59,175 bases of DNA. It comes from Bacteroidales bacterium. Its GTDB lineage: Bacteria > Bacteroidota > Bacteroidia > Bacteroidales > P3. The position numbers were made by a program, and so were the translations under genes. Within the stretch, counting starts at the first letter, position 1; each line of letters begins with the position of its first letter. A model generated the notes under the pieces. It was not told where the DNA came from. It saw nothing but the letters and a program-made list of their open reading frames with translations, and ran no database searches. Positions 41,346-49,320 of this stretch are shown piece after piece. The DNA is taken from NCBI GenBank assembly GCA_004551865.1, contig SFPR01000016.1, forward strand, positions 1 through 59,175, written 5' to 3'.

Positions 41346-43754
41346 ATGAAGCGATTTTTACACCACATCATATTTGTCGTAATCTTGGTTTTGGCTTGTT
41401 CGTGCAGCCCTTTGAAGCACATAAGCGAGGACGGATATTTGCTATCCAAAAACAAAGTGGAGTGCGACAGCAAGTTAATCAACACTTCTGACCTCAACAA
41501 TCTGATAAAGCAAGACCCCAACGGAACATTTCTCGGTGTGAAGTGGAGTATGTACTTCTATTCTTTGAGCGGTAGGGGAGCCGACTCGACTGTCAATTAC
41601 ATTTCTCGGAATGTTTTCCGAAGGCTCGGCTCTAAACCGGTCGAACTCAATCCTGCTTTGGTGAAAAGAAGCGTCAGCGACATGAAAACTTTTTTGCAAA
41701 GCAAGGGTGTGTTTTCTCCCGAGATAAAAGACACTCTCGTATCGGTAAAAAAGTTTTTTGCTCCATGGTCTGAATACAAGCAGAGGCGGAAAGTAATCTA
41801 CAAGGTGAGCATTCCTTGTCGTTATAAGGTGAATGAGTTCACTATTTCGACCGAAGACAGTGTTTTGAGACAGAAAATAGAAGAGATTGCGGCACAAAAC
41901 CCAATCACTTCGGGAAGTTATTATGATGAAGACAAGCTCGGAGACTTGCGTTCTTCAATTTCTTCTTCTCTCAGGGAACAAGGCTATTTTGCTTTCAACG
42001 AAAAATATATCACCTTTGTGATTGACACGGCTTTGAACAACAACTTGCTGAATGTGGAGCTTAGAGTAGCTCTTCCATACGCCAAACAAGGAGATAGTTT
42101 GGTCGAAATGAAACACAAACCCTACAAAATTCGCAAAATATATGTCTATCCCGATTACTATCCCGAAACTTCCGCCAACTATACTCCCCCTACGGACACT
42201 CTAACCTTCTTTCACAAGCCTCACAAAAACGTAAAGCTCTCCCGATTTGAGTTTATACTCTCGCAACACAACTCCATAAAACCAAAACCTATCATGAGGA
42301 GTATTTTGTTGCAGAATGGAGATTTGTTCTCTCCCTCGATGGCAAAAATCACACGAAGTGCCTTGTCTCAATTACAAAACTTCAAGTATATCGACATTTC
42401 CTTTACGCCCGACAACTCTTCGCTTTCGGACACTCTTCCGCTCGATTGTCTGATAAGGCTCTCGATGTCAAAGCCCATAAAGCTGTCTGCTTCGTTTGAA
42501 ATGAACTTTTCTGCAGTCAATAACAGCATTGCTTTGCAACAAAGTTCGTCTCTCGGCTCGGAGTTCAACATAGGATTTTCGCACAACAACCTTTTGAAAG
42601 GTGCAGAGATATTTTCGACCAACATAAAGACGGCAGCCGAAGTCAGAAGCGACATTTTCTCTTCCGATAAGCAGGGAAGCCTATGGAATTGGTTTAATGC
42701 GTTTGAGCTTGGTTTCGATATAGGTATTGAACTTCCGCGTTTTCTCGCTCCTTTCTCCACTCGGCTCTATTCGATGAGGTTTCGCCCACATACTTCTATC
42801 AAGTTGGCATACAATATTCAAAAACGAACATACTATGACCGCCGTATTTCAACTCTGAACTACGAATACTCTTGGCAAAGCAGTGCAGCCAATTCGTTCT
42901 TCTTCATTCCGCTCGAAATAAATTATGTGGACATGGAGATAACTGACCAAGGTTATTCAGACCTTATTGCGACTTTGGACAAAAGAATACAATATCAGAT
43001 GTCCGACCACTTGGTTATGGACGCCCGATTCGGATTTGTTCACAACGGTCAGGCGTTGGCAAAAAACAGAGACTTCAATTATTTTCGTGCAAACGTAGAA
43101 ACTGCGGGCAATTTGCTCTATCTGATAAGCAAGACTTCCAATCAGGTTCCCAACAGTCAAAACCAATATGAGGTTCTCGGCATTCCCTATTCTCAATATG
43201 TGAGAGGCGATTTTGATTTTGTGAGATACCACATCATGGGCAAGAAATCGAAGTTGGTAGGCAGGATTTTTGCAGGTGCGGGCTACTATTACGGAAATGC
43301 AAACAGCCTTCCGTACGAGAAATGCTTTTTTGCAGGAGGTGCAAACAACATAAGGGCATGGCAACTGAGGGAGTTGGGACCCGGAAGCAGCAAAAACGAA
43401 AGCGGATATGACAAAACCCAAACCGGAGACATGACTTTGGGAATGAGTATCGAGTACAGATTTCCGATTGTCAGCGTTTTGGAAGGGGCAACCTTTGTCG
43501 ATGCAGGAAATATATGGACTTGGAGAGAGCAGGATAACAATCCGGGAGGCAAATTCGACATAACAGAGTTCTACAATCAGATTGCAGTCGGAGCAGGTGT
43601 GGGATTGAGAATAAATATCGAGTTCTTGGTGTTGAGATTTGACCTTGCGGCAAAGGTTTTTGACCCTTCGATGAACCACGGAGATAAATTCGTCTTGCCA
43701 AACACCCGATTGAAAGATTTGCAGTTGCAGTTCGGAATTGGCTATCCTTTCTAA
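41346..43754 (+). CDS. tamL: TamL: lipid-anchored BamA/TamA-family outer-membrane protein
   Basis: An 802-residue protein of the Omp85 superfamily. The N-terminus MKRFLHHIIFVVILVLACSC is a lipoprotein signal with the lipobox cysteine near 18-20, the feature that separates TamL of Bacteroidetes from TamA. POTRA-like regions follow, then a C-terminal barrel with FFAGGANNIRAWQLRELGPG (the loop 6 region) and a final strand ending LQFGIGYPF. It probably works with TamB in outer-membrane biogenesis. It is the last gene of the M14-kinase-OMP-waaA-tamL run, 13 bp after waaA. Confidence 0.9.
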   Translation: MKRFLHHIIFVVILVLACSCSPLKHISEDGYLLSKNKVECDSKLINTSDLNNLIKQDPNGTFLGVKWSMYFYSLSGRGADSTVNYISRNVFRRLGSKPVELNPALVKRSVSDMKTFLQSKGVFSPEIKDTLVSVKKFFAPWSEYKQRRKVIYKVSIPCRYKVNEFTISTEDSVLRQKIEEIAAQNPITSGSYYDEDKLGDLRSSISSSLREQGYFAFNEKYITFVIDTALNNNLLNVELRVALPYAKQGDSLVEMKHKPYKIRKIYVYPDYYPETSANYTPPTDTLTFFHKPHKNVKLSRFEFILSQHNSIKPKPIMRSILLQNGDLFSPSMAKITRSALSQLQNFKYIDISFTPDNSSLSDTLPLDCLIRLSMSKPIKLSASFEMNFSAVNNSIALQQSSSLGSEFNIGFSHNNLLKGAEIFSTNIKTAAEVRSDIFSSDKQGSLWNWFNAFELGFDIGIELPRFLAPFSTRLYSMRFRPHTSIKLAYNIQKRTYYDRRISTLNYEYSWQSSAANSFFFIPLEINYVDMEITDQGYSDLIATLDKRIQYQMSDHLVMDARFGFVHNGQALAKNRDFNYFRANVETAGNLLYLISKTSNQVPNSQNQYEVLGIPYSQYVRGDFDFVRYHIMGKKSKLVGRIFAGAGYYYGNANSLPYEKCFFAGGANNIRAWQLRELGPGSSKNESGYDKTQTGDMTLGMSIEYRFPIVSVLEGATFVDAGNIWTWREQDNNPGGKFDITEFYNQIAVGAGVGLRINIEFLVLRFDLAAKVFDPSMNHGDKFVLPNTRLKDLQLQFGIGYPF

Positions 43755-43810
43755 AAAAATAGTTTTTACCCTTTCGATACTTCCAAATCGGGCTTTTTTC
43801 GGGTAAGATT

Positions 43811-43880
43811 TAGGATTATCAAAAAAAATTTTTGTTGATAATCGGATTATCACGCCGAAAAAATTTTGATAATCCTTATT
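43811..43880. repeat. Repeat family 1, copy E (minimal unit)
   Basis: The shortest copy: AGGATTATCAAAAAAAATTT, then GATAATCGGATTATC, ACGCCG, then AAAAAATTTTGATAATCCT. Terminal inverted repeats flank a single internal unit, all of ATTATC flavour. Between convergent genes. Confidence 0.88.
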
Positions 43881-43939
43881 CGGCTCTGAAAATGTGGGAA
43901 TTATGTCGTGCAAAAAGTCAGTCAGATGACAATTTTTGC

Positions 43940-44962
43940 TCAAAGTGTGGAAGAAAAACCCTCGATTGCTTGTTCGTACATGAGGTTGCAACCTTTCACA
44001 ACGCTCTTGTCGGCTCTTCCGAGTACCTCAAAACCTCCGTCGGACTGCATTCTTCCGAGGTCTTCGCTTGCAATAAAGCTGCAAGTGTCTATGTTTGCAA
44101 GGTCAATCAGGTTGATAATGCCTGTTTTTCCCAAAGGACAGTTTTCAAAAGGGTCGGTTGTCTCTCGGATAACAACTTTCAGCCAAGAGGGAGAGTAAAA
44201 CACTCCCTCAGACTTTGAATATGCCTGAGAGAACAGCTCACACATTCCATATTCTGAGGCTATGGATTTGACACCAAAGGCTTTGCAAAGCACCGAATGT
44301 AGCTCTTTTTTCGACATTTCTTTGCGTCTGCCTTTCATTCCGCCTGTTTCAAACACCAAAGTGTGCTTCAAATCGAACGAATACCGCTCCGCCAAATCCA
44401 AAAGGGCATAACTAACTCCGAAAAGTATGGTGGGAGTGCCGTTTTTTTCGTTTTCTGTCAAAACGTCTCTTACCTTTTCCAAATCGAAAGGGTAAAATCC
44501 CGATGCAGAATAAGAACTTTGCTTGATAAGACCCTCAATCATGTAAATCAAAGAGGAGTTCCCCTGCTGCTGATAGTGTGGGAGCATTGCCACAATGCAG
44601 TAATCTTCCGCCTTTGAGAAGAATTGCTCGAATGCAAGGGTGAAACTTCTTTCGTATATGCCGAAATCTCTTATCCAATGAGTACTTTTGCTCTCCGAAG
44701 TAGTACCCGAACTTCTGAAAAAGCCCGCAGGCTCTTCCGAAAAGGCAACTACCTTGTGTGTTCTGAAAAAACCAATCGGCAAAAAAGGAATATCGTCAAT
44801 ACATTTGACCACATCGGCATTTTTTCCGAGCAAATCGCACCACTGTTTATAGACTTTGTTGTTGTGATACTGCAAATGAAAAACCTCCATGCAGAGGGTT
44901 TCAAACTCACTTTCGCATCTTATTGCAAATATTCTTTCTCTCAAATCGTCCATTCTCCCCAT
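43940..44962 (-). CDS. LuxE/PaaK-type acyl-activating enzyme
   Basis: A 340-residue protein similar to LuxE acyl-protein synthetases and the ANL superfamily. The ATP/phosphate loop is FFRSSGTTSESKSTHW; LVFETGGMKGRRKEMSKKEL and SEYGMCELFSQAY follow in the order seen in the family; it ends with FEVLGRADKSVVKGCNLMYE. In light-producing bacteria LuxE passes fatty acids to the LuxC reductase; no luciferase is present here, so a role in aldehyde or alcohol formation or in lipid tailoring is inference. A LuxC-like reductase begins 14 kb away at the right edge. An alternative start is M4 (44953). Divergent from mrdA. Confidence 0.85.
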   Translation of the reverse strand: MGRMDDLRERIFAIRCESEFETLCMEVFHLQYHNNKVYKQWCDLLGKNADVVKCIDDIPFLPIGFFRTHKVVAFSEEPAGFFRSSGTTSESKSTHWIRDFGIYERSFTLAFEQFFSKAEDYCIVAMLPHYQQQGNSSLIYMIEGLIKQSSYSASGFYPFDLEKVRDVLTENEKNGTPTILFGVSYALLDLAERYSFDLKHTLVFETGGMKGRRKEMSKKELHSVLCKAFGVKSIASEYGMCELFSQAYSKSEGVFYSPSWLKVVIRETTDPFENCPLGKTGIINLIDLANIDTCSFIASEDLGRMQSDGGFEVLGRADKSVVKGCNLMYEQAIEGFSSTL

Positions 44963-44971
44963 AAATTGTTG

Positions 44972-44979
44972 TAATTTTG
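44972..44979 (+). promoter_or_regulatory. -7 element of mrdA-rodA
   Basis: TAATTTTG, matching TAnnTTTG, 48 bp before mrdA. No good -33. Confidence 0.55.
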
Positions 44980-45027
44980 CAAACGTATAAAAAATAATTC
45001 GATTATTTTGCGGACAAAGTCAAGAAA

Positions 45028-46893
45028 ATGAGAAATCCTTTATCGTCAAGACGTTATGTAGTCATGGGTATATTCATTGCAGTGGGGGCAATCTATTTGC
45101 TGAGGCTTGCCTACTTGCAAATATTTGACGATACATACACCGAACTTGCCAATCGGAATGCTTTGAGGTACGTTACACAGTATCCTTCGCGAGGATTGAT
45201 TTACGACAGAAACGGAAAGCTCTTGGTATATAACGAAGCTGTTTATGACCTTATGGTCATTCCTCGTCAGGTAAAGCATATTGACACAGCCGAGTTTTGC
45301 AATCTTCTCAAAATAACCAAAGAAGACTTTGTCAAAAAGATGGAAAAAGCCCGCAAATACTCCACCTACGCTCCGAGTATCTTCGAGAAACAAATCAGCA
45401 AGGAAGACTTTGCACCCATACAAGAGAAAATATATCTCTATGACGGCTTTTACGCTCAGTCGCGAACCCTAAGATATTACCCCGAAGCCGTTGCATGCCA
45501 CGTTTTGGGCTACATTGGCGAGGTAAACGAAGAAATGATAGAGAAAAATCCCTATTACAAAAAGGGAGACTACATAGGAATGAGCGGATTGGAGAAATCA
45601 TACGAAGAAATTCTCCGAGGAAAGAAAGGAAGCAAGATAACACTTGTCGATGTTCATAATAGAGAAAAAGGCTCTTTCAAAGACGGAATATATGACACCG
45701 CAGCCGTTGCAGGAAAGAACCTTTACTCGACCATAGACATCGAATTGCAAAAATATGCCGAACAAATAATGGCAAACAAACGAGGTTGCATTGTGGCAAT
45801 AGAACCCGAAAGCGGAGAGGTTCTTTGTTTTGTTTCGGCACCTTACTATGACCCCAATCTGTTGGTTGGAAGGGTGAGAGGGAAAAACTACAAAATGTTG
45901 GCAGAAGACATATCCAAGCCGCTGTTTAACCGAGTTCTCATGGCAGAATACCCTCCGGGAAGTATTTTTAAGATAGCTCAGGCACTGATTGCCCTTGATA
46001 TGGGAGTGATAACGCCAAACACAGGTTTTGCTTGCGACAAAGGTTTGGTAGGTTGCCACAATCACCCATCGGCAACTTGCGTTCGGGACGCTATAAAGAT
46101 GTCTTGCAACCCCTACTTTTACAGAGTATTTCAGCGAGTGGTGCAACAAACCAATCCCAAAAGCGGAAAAGCCGACAGCAAATATGGATTGGGATTGTGG
46201 ACTGCCGCAGCCAAGCGAATGGGTTTCGGAGTCCGCTTGGACATAGACCTTCCCAACGCAAGGAAAGGCTTTATTCCCGACACAAACTTCTATAACAAAT
46301 GGTATCCTTCGGGTTGGAATTTCTATACTATTTATTCCAATTCGATAGGTCAGGGAGAGGTCGGAGTAATCCCTTTGCAAATGGCGAACTTTGCCGCATT
46401 GGTTGCAAACAGAGGCTGGTATATCACCCCTCACTTGGTGAGAAGCTATGGCGATGAGGACAAAAAAGAGAAGTATGTCAAGTATGGGGAGAAACATTAC
46501 AGCCTTATACCCTCTTCATACTGGGATTTGGCTGTTGAAGGTATGTGGGGAGTGGTTCATGAGGCGGGAGGAACTGCACGCAGAGCCAAAATAGACGACA
46601 TAGCCGTCTGTGGAAAGACGGGAACTGCCGAAAACATTGGCGAAGACCACTCTGTGTTTATTTGTTTTGCACCAATGAACAATCCTAAGATTGCAGTGGC
46701 GGTTTATATTGAGAATGCACGAGGCGGAGGAGGCACTTGGGCAGCTCCGATTGCAAGCCTTGTGATAGAAAAATACCTCAAAGGCGAGGTGGAACGCAAA
46801 GAAATGGAAGAAATGTATATGCAGACCAATCCGTGTCAGCCACTTCCTTTGGTTAGAAAGGTAAAACCCAAAAAGGTTCACAAACATAACTAA
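45028..46893 (+). CDS. mrdA: Penicillin-binding protein 2 (elongation transpeptidase)
   Basis: Class B PBP that cross-links peptidoglycan during cell elongation. At 621 residues it has one N-terminal membrane helix (about 8-30), a dimerisation domain (PSRGLIYDRNGKLLVYNE) and the transpeptidase domain. Catalytic motifs are Ser312 in PPGSIFK (SxxK), SCN in KMSCNPYFY, and KTG in VCGKTGTAEN. The PBP2 identity is supported by rodA 17 bp downstream, the usual elongasome pair. Has its own -7 element at 44972. Confidence 0.96.
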   Translation: MRNPLSSRRYVVMGIFIAVGAIYLLRLAYLQIFDDTYTELANRNALRYVTQYPSRGLIYDRNGKLLVYNEAVYDLMVIPRQVKHIDTAEFCNLLKITKEDFVKKMEKARKYSTYAPSIFEKQISKEDFAPIQEKIYLYDGFYAQSRTLRYYPEAVACHVLGYIGEVNEEMIEKNPYYKKGDYIGMSGLEKSYEEILRGKKGSKITLVDVHNREKGSFKDGIYDTAAVAGKNLYSTIDIELQKYAEQIMANKRGCIVAIEPESGEVLCFVSAPYYDPNLLVGRVRGKNYKMLAEDISKPLFNRVLMAEYPPGSIFKIAQALIALDMGVITPNTGFACDKGLVGCHNHPSATCVRDAIKMSCNPYFYRVFQRVVQQTNPKSGKADSKYGLGLWTAAAKRMGFGVRLDIDLPNARKGFIPDTNFYNKWYPSGWNFYTIYSNSIGQGEVGVIPLQMANFAALVANRGWYITPHLVRSYGDEDKKEKYVKYGEKHYSLIPSSYWDLAVEGMWGVVHEAGGTARRAKIDDIAVCGKTGTAENIGEDHSVFICFAPMNNPKIAVAVYIENARGGGGTWAAPIASLVIEKYLKGEVERKEMEEMYMQTNPCQPLPLVRKVKPKKVHKHN

Positions 46894-46910
46894 GCAAAAT
46901 CGCAAATTCC

Positions 46911-48179
46911 ATGGACAGAAGGAACAAAAACTTGTTGCACAATATAGATTGGTGGACGGTAATCATCTATTTGGTATTGGTTTTCTTCGGTTGGCTTAAT
47001 GTTTATGCCGCTGTATATGACGGAGACCACAGCAGCATATTCGATTTCAGCTGTCGGTACGGAAAACAAATCATTTGGATTGGAGCGGCTTTGGTTATAG
47101 CTTTGTTTGTCATTATTCTCGATCCCAAATTCTTCACTCAGTCGGCATACGTCATTTATGGAATTTTCCTTCTCATGCTTGTGGCGGTGCTTGTTGTAGG
47201 TTCGGAAACCAAGGGAGCCAAATCGTGGTTCGGAGTGGGCGATTTCGGTATTCAGCCTTCGGAGTTTGCCAAAGGGGCAACGGCACTCGCTCTTGCCAAA
47301 GTACTCTCTTCGATAGACGCAGACTTCTCAAAGTGGAGAACAAAGATAGCTTCAATCTTTGTGATTGTCGTGCCTATGTTGTTGGTCTTCCTTCAAAACG
47401 ATACGGGTTCGGCATTGGTTTTTGCAAGTTTTGTGTTTGTGCTGTTCCGAGAGGGATTGTCTGCCTATGTCTTGGTATTTGGAGCGGCTTTGATTGTGCT
47501 TTTCGTTTCGGCATTGTTGATTGACAAATATATTTTGGTCGCCATATTGTTTGCTTTGTGCCTTGTGGCATGGCTTGTAATCAAAAGACAGTCGCACAGA
47601 ACCAAGGTGTGGTTGTTTCTTGTTTGTTTTTTGATTTCCTCGGCAGTGGTTTTTGCGGTCGATGTGGTGTTTGACAAGGGTTTGGAGCAACATCAAAAAG
47701 ACAGGATTGAGGTTTTGTTGGGCAAAAAAGAAGACTTGAAAGGAGTGGGTTACAATGTCAATCAAAGCAAAATCGCAATCGGCAGCGGAGGATTTTTGGG
47801 AAAAGGATTTTTGAACGGCACACAAACAAAATACAACTTCGTTCCCGAACAAGATACCGACTTTATTTTCTGTACCATAGGCGAAGAATGGGGATTTATA
47901 GGCAGTTCGATAACGATAATTTTGTTTCTTACTTTGTGTATCAGGCTTGTGAAAATGGCAGAAAGACAAAGGAGCAAATTTGCAAGGATATATGGCTATG
48001 GAGTTGCGAGCATTATTTTCTTCCACTTCTTTGTAAACATAGGAATGACCATAGGATTGCTTCCCGTAATCGGCATTCCGCTTCCGTTTATCAGCTACGG
48101 AGGCTCGTCTTTGTGGGCTTTCACTCTTTTGTTGTTCATTTTCATAAGGCAGGACGCCTCCCGATTGGAGCTGATATAA
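46911..48179 (+). CDS. rodA: Rod-shape-determining glycosyltransferase RodA
   Basis: SEDS-family peptidoglycan polymerase that works with PBP2. It has 422 residues with about ten membrane helices. Conserved SEDS blocks are visible: KGAKSWFGVGDFGIQPSEFAK (catalytic-region loop), LVFLQNDTGSALVF, GSGGFLGKGFLNGTQTKYNF, VPEQDTDFIFCTIGEEWGF and, at the end, GIPLPFISYGGSSL. It directly follows mrdA. Family 2 repeats lie 31 bp after the stop. Confidence 0.96.
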   Translation: MDRRNKNLLHNIDWWTVIIYLVLVFFGWLNVYAAVYDGDHSSIFDFSCRYGKQIIWIGAALVIALFVIILDPKFFTQSAYVIYGIFLLMLVAVLVVGSETKGAKSWFGVGDFGIQPSEFAKGATALALAKVLSSIDADFSKWRTKIASIFVIVVPMLLVFLQNDTGSALVFASFVFVLFREGLSAYVLVFGAALIVLFVSALLIDKYILVAILFALCLVAWLVIKRQSHRTKVWLFLVCFLISSAVVFAVDVVFDKGLEQHQKDRIEVLLGKKEDLKGVGYNVNQSKIAIGSGGFLGKGFLNGTQTKYNFVPEQDTDFIFCTIGEEWGFIGSSITIILFLTLCIRLVKMAERQRSKFARIYGYGVASIIFFHFFVNIGMTIGLLPVIGIPLPFISYGGSSLWAFTLLLFIFIRQDASRLELI

Positions 48180-48210
48180 GTAGTTGAAAATCAAATCTCA
48201 AAAATTTGCT

Positions 48211-48325
48211 TGATAAAACGCCGATTTGCTCTGTCAAGACGCCGTTTTATTTTGTTGAAAGGGCGTTTTGGGAGAGTAAAACGCCGTTTTTTTTCGAGCA
48301 GATCAAAAAGTCGATTTTTTTCTTG
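48211..48325. repeat. Repeat family 2, locus 4
   Basis: Four units near 21 bp (AAAACGCCGATTTGCTCTGT, AAGACGCCGTTTTATTTTGT, AAAGGGCGTTTTGGGAGAGT, AAAACGCCGTTTTTTTTCGA), then GAGCAGATCAAAAAGTCGAT, a tail shared with locus 1. Confidence 0.87.
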
Positions 48326-48407
48326 CAAATCGGATAAATCAAACATTGATTTCGGGCTATTGTTTTCTGAATTTTACATTGCAAAAGGTCAAAAAAACAG
48401 CGTTTTC

Positions 48408-48438
48408 TTTGTCGGCTGCAAAATAATAATTAACTTTG
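48408..48438 (+). promoter_or_regulatory. Promoter of uppS-bamA-skp
   Basis: -33 TTTG (48408-48411), 19-bp spacer, -7 TAACTTTG (48431-48438), an exact consensus match, 60 bp before uppS. Confidence 0.8.
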
Positions 48439-48498
48439 CAAATCAGTTGGCACACAACAGCATATTGACAAGAGATAATTTGTTTACAATTTTCTGAC

Positions 48499-49242
48499 AT
48501 GGAAACCAAGGATTGTATAATTAGTGAGAAGTTGCCAAGACATATTGCCGTGATTATGGATGGTAATGGCAGATGGGCAAAACAAAGAGGCAGAGAAAGA
48601 GTGTTCGGACACCAAAACGGCGTCAATGCCGTAAGGCAGGTAACTGAAGCCTGTGCCGAATTGGGGGTGGAATATCTCACATTATACACTTTTTCGACCG
48701 AAAATTGGAACAGACCAAAAGAAGAAATTGATGCTCTGATGTCGATGTTGGTTTCGACAATAGCAAACGAAGAAAAGACATTACTCGATAATGGTGTTCG
48801 TTTGGAATGTATAGGAGATTTGAGTGCCATTTCGCAAGACACTCGCAAGGCTCTTGAAGGTTGTATGGAAAGAACCCGAAAAGGCAGCCGAATGACGCTT
48901 ATTTTGGCTCTCAACTATTCTTCTCGCTGGGAAATAACCAAAACAATCAAGACCATTGCAGCCAGAGCAGCCAAAGGAGAACTCGCCCCCGAAGAGATAA
49001 CTCAGGACTACATTTCGGCAAATCTTGAAACGGCATCTTATCCCGACCCCGATTTGCTAATCAGAACAAGCGGAGAATACAGACTTAGCAACTATCTGTT
49101 GTGGCAGTTGGCATATACGGAATTGTATTTTACCAACACACTCTGGCCCGATTTCACAAAAGAAGAGTTGTATAAAGCGATTGTCGATTACCAAGGCAGG
49201 GAAAGACGTTTCGGAAAAACAAGCGAACAACTCAAAAAGTAA
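48499..49242 (+). CDS. uppS: Undecaprenyl diphosphate synthase
   Basis: cis-Prenyltransferase that makes the C55 lipid carrier for peptidoglycan and other wall polymers. It has 247 residues. The catalytic Asp21 is in HIAVIMDGNGRWAKQRG; TLYTFSTENWNRP, the region around SSRWEI, PDPDLLIRTSGEYRLSNYLL and YTELYFTNTLWPDF are the other conserved regions. It leads an operon with bamA (78 bp) and two skp-like genes, under a good promoter. The joining of uppS to bamA is common in Gram-negatives. Confidence 0.97.
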   Translation: METKDCIISEKLPRHIAVIMDGNGRWAKQRGRERVFGHQNGVNAVRQVTEACAELGVEYLTLYTFSTENWNRPKEEIDALMSMLVSTIANEEKTLLDNGVRLECIGDLSAISQDTRKALEGCMERTRKGSRMTLILALNYSSRWEITKTIKTIAARAAKGELAPEEITQDYISANLETASYPDPDLLIRTSGEYRLSNYLLWQLAYTELYFTNTLWPDFTKEELYKAIVDYQGRERRFGKTSEQLKK

Positions 49243-49320
49243 AGACAAAATTGTTTGAAAACAAAATTAAATTCAAAACCATACGTTTACAATTTGCAAG
49301 AATAAATCATCGGCTGATAA

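Larger units (their letters stand above)
48180..48498. other. Non-coding gap between rodA and uppS
   Basis: Holds a family 2 repeat (about 48211-48325) and the uppS promoter (48408-48438). Nothing else is seen. Confidence 0.8.

Noticed and set aside
42957..43991. A 344-codon frame antisense to tamL, and a 299-codon frame antisense to mrdA at 45598-46497
   Set aside because: Both lie opposite strongly conserved genes, show no recognisable domain and reflect codon bias on the other strand.
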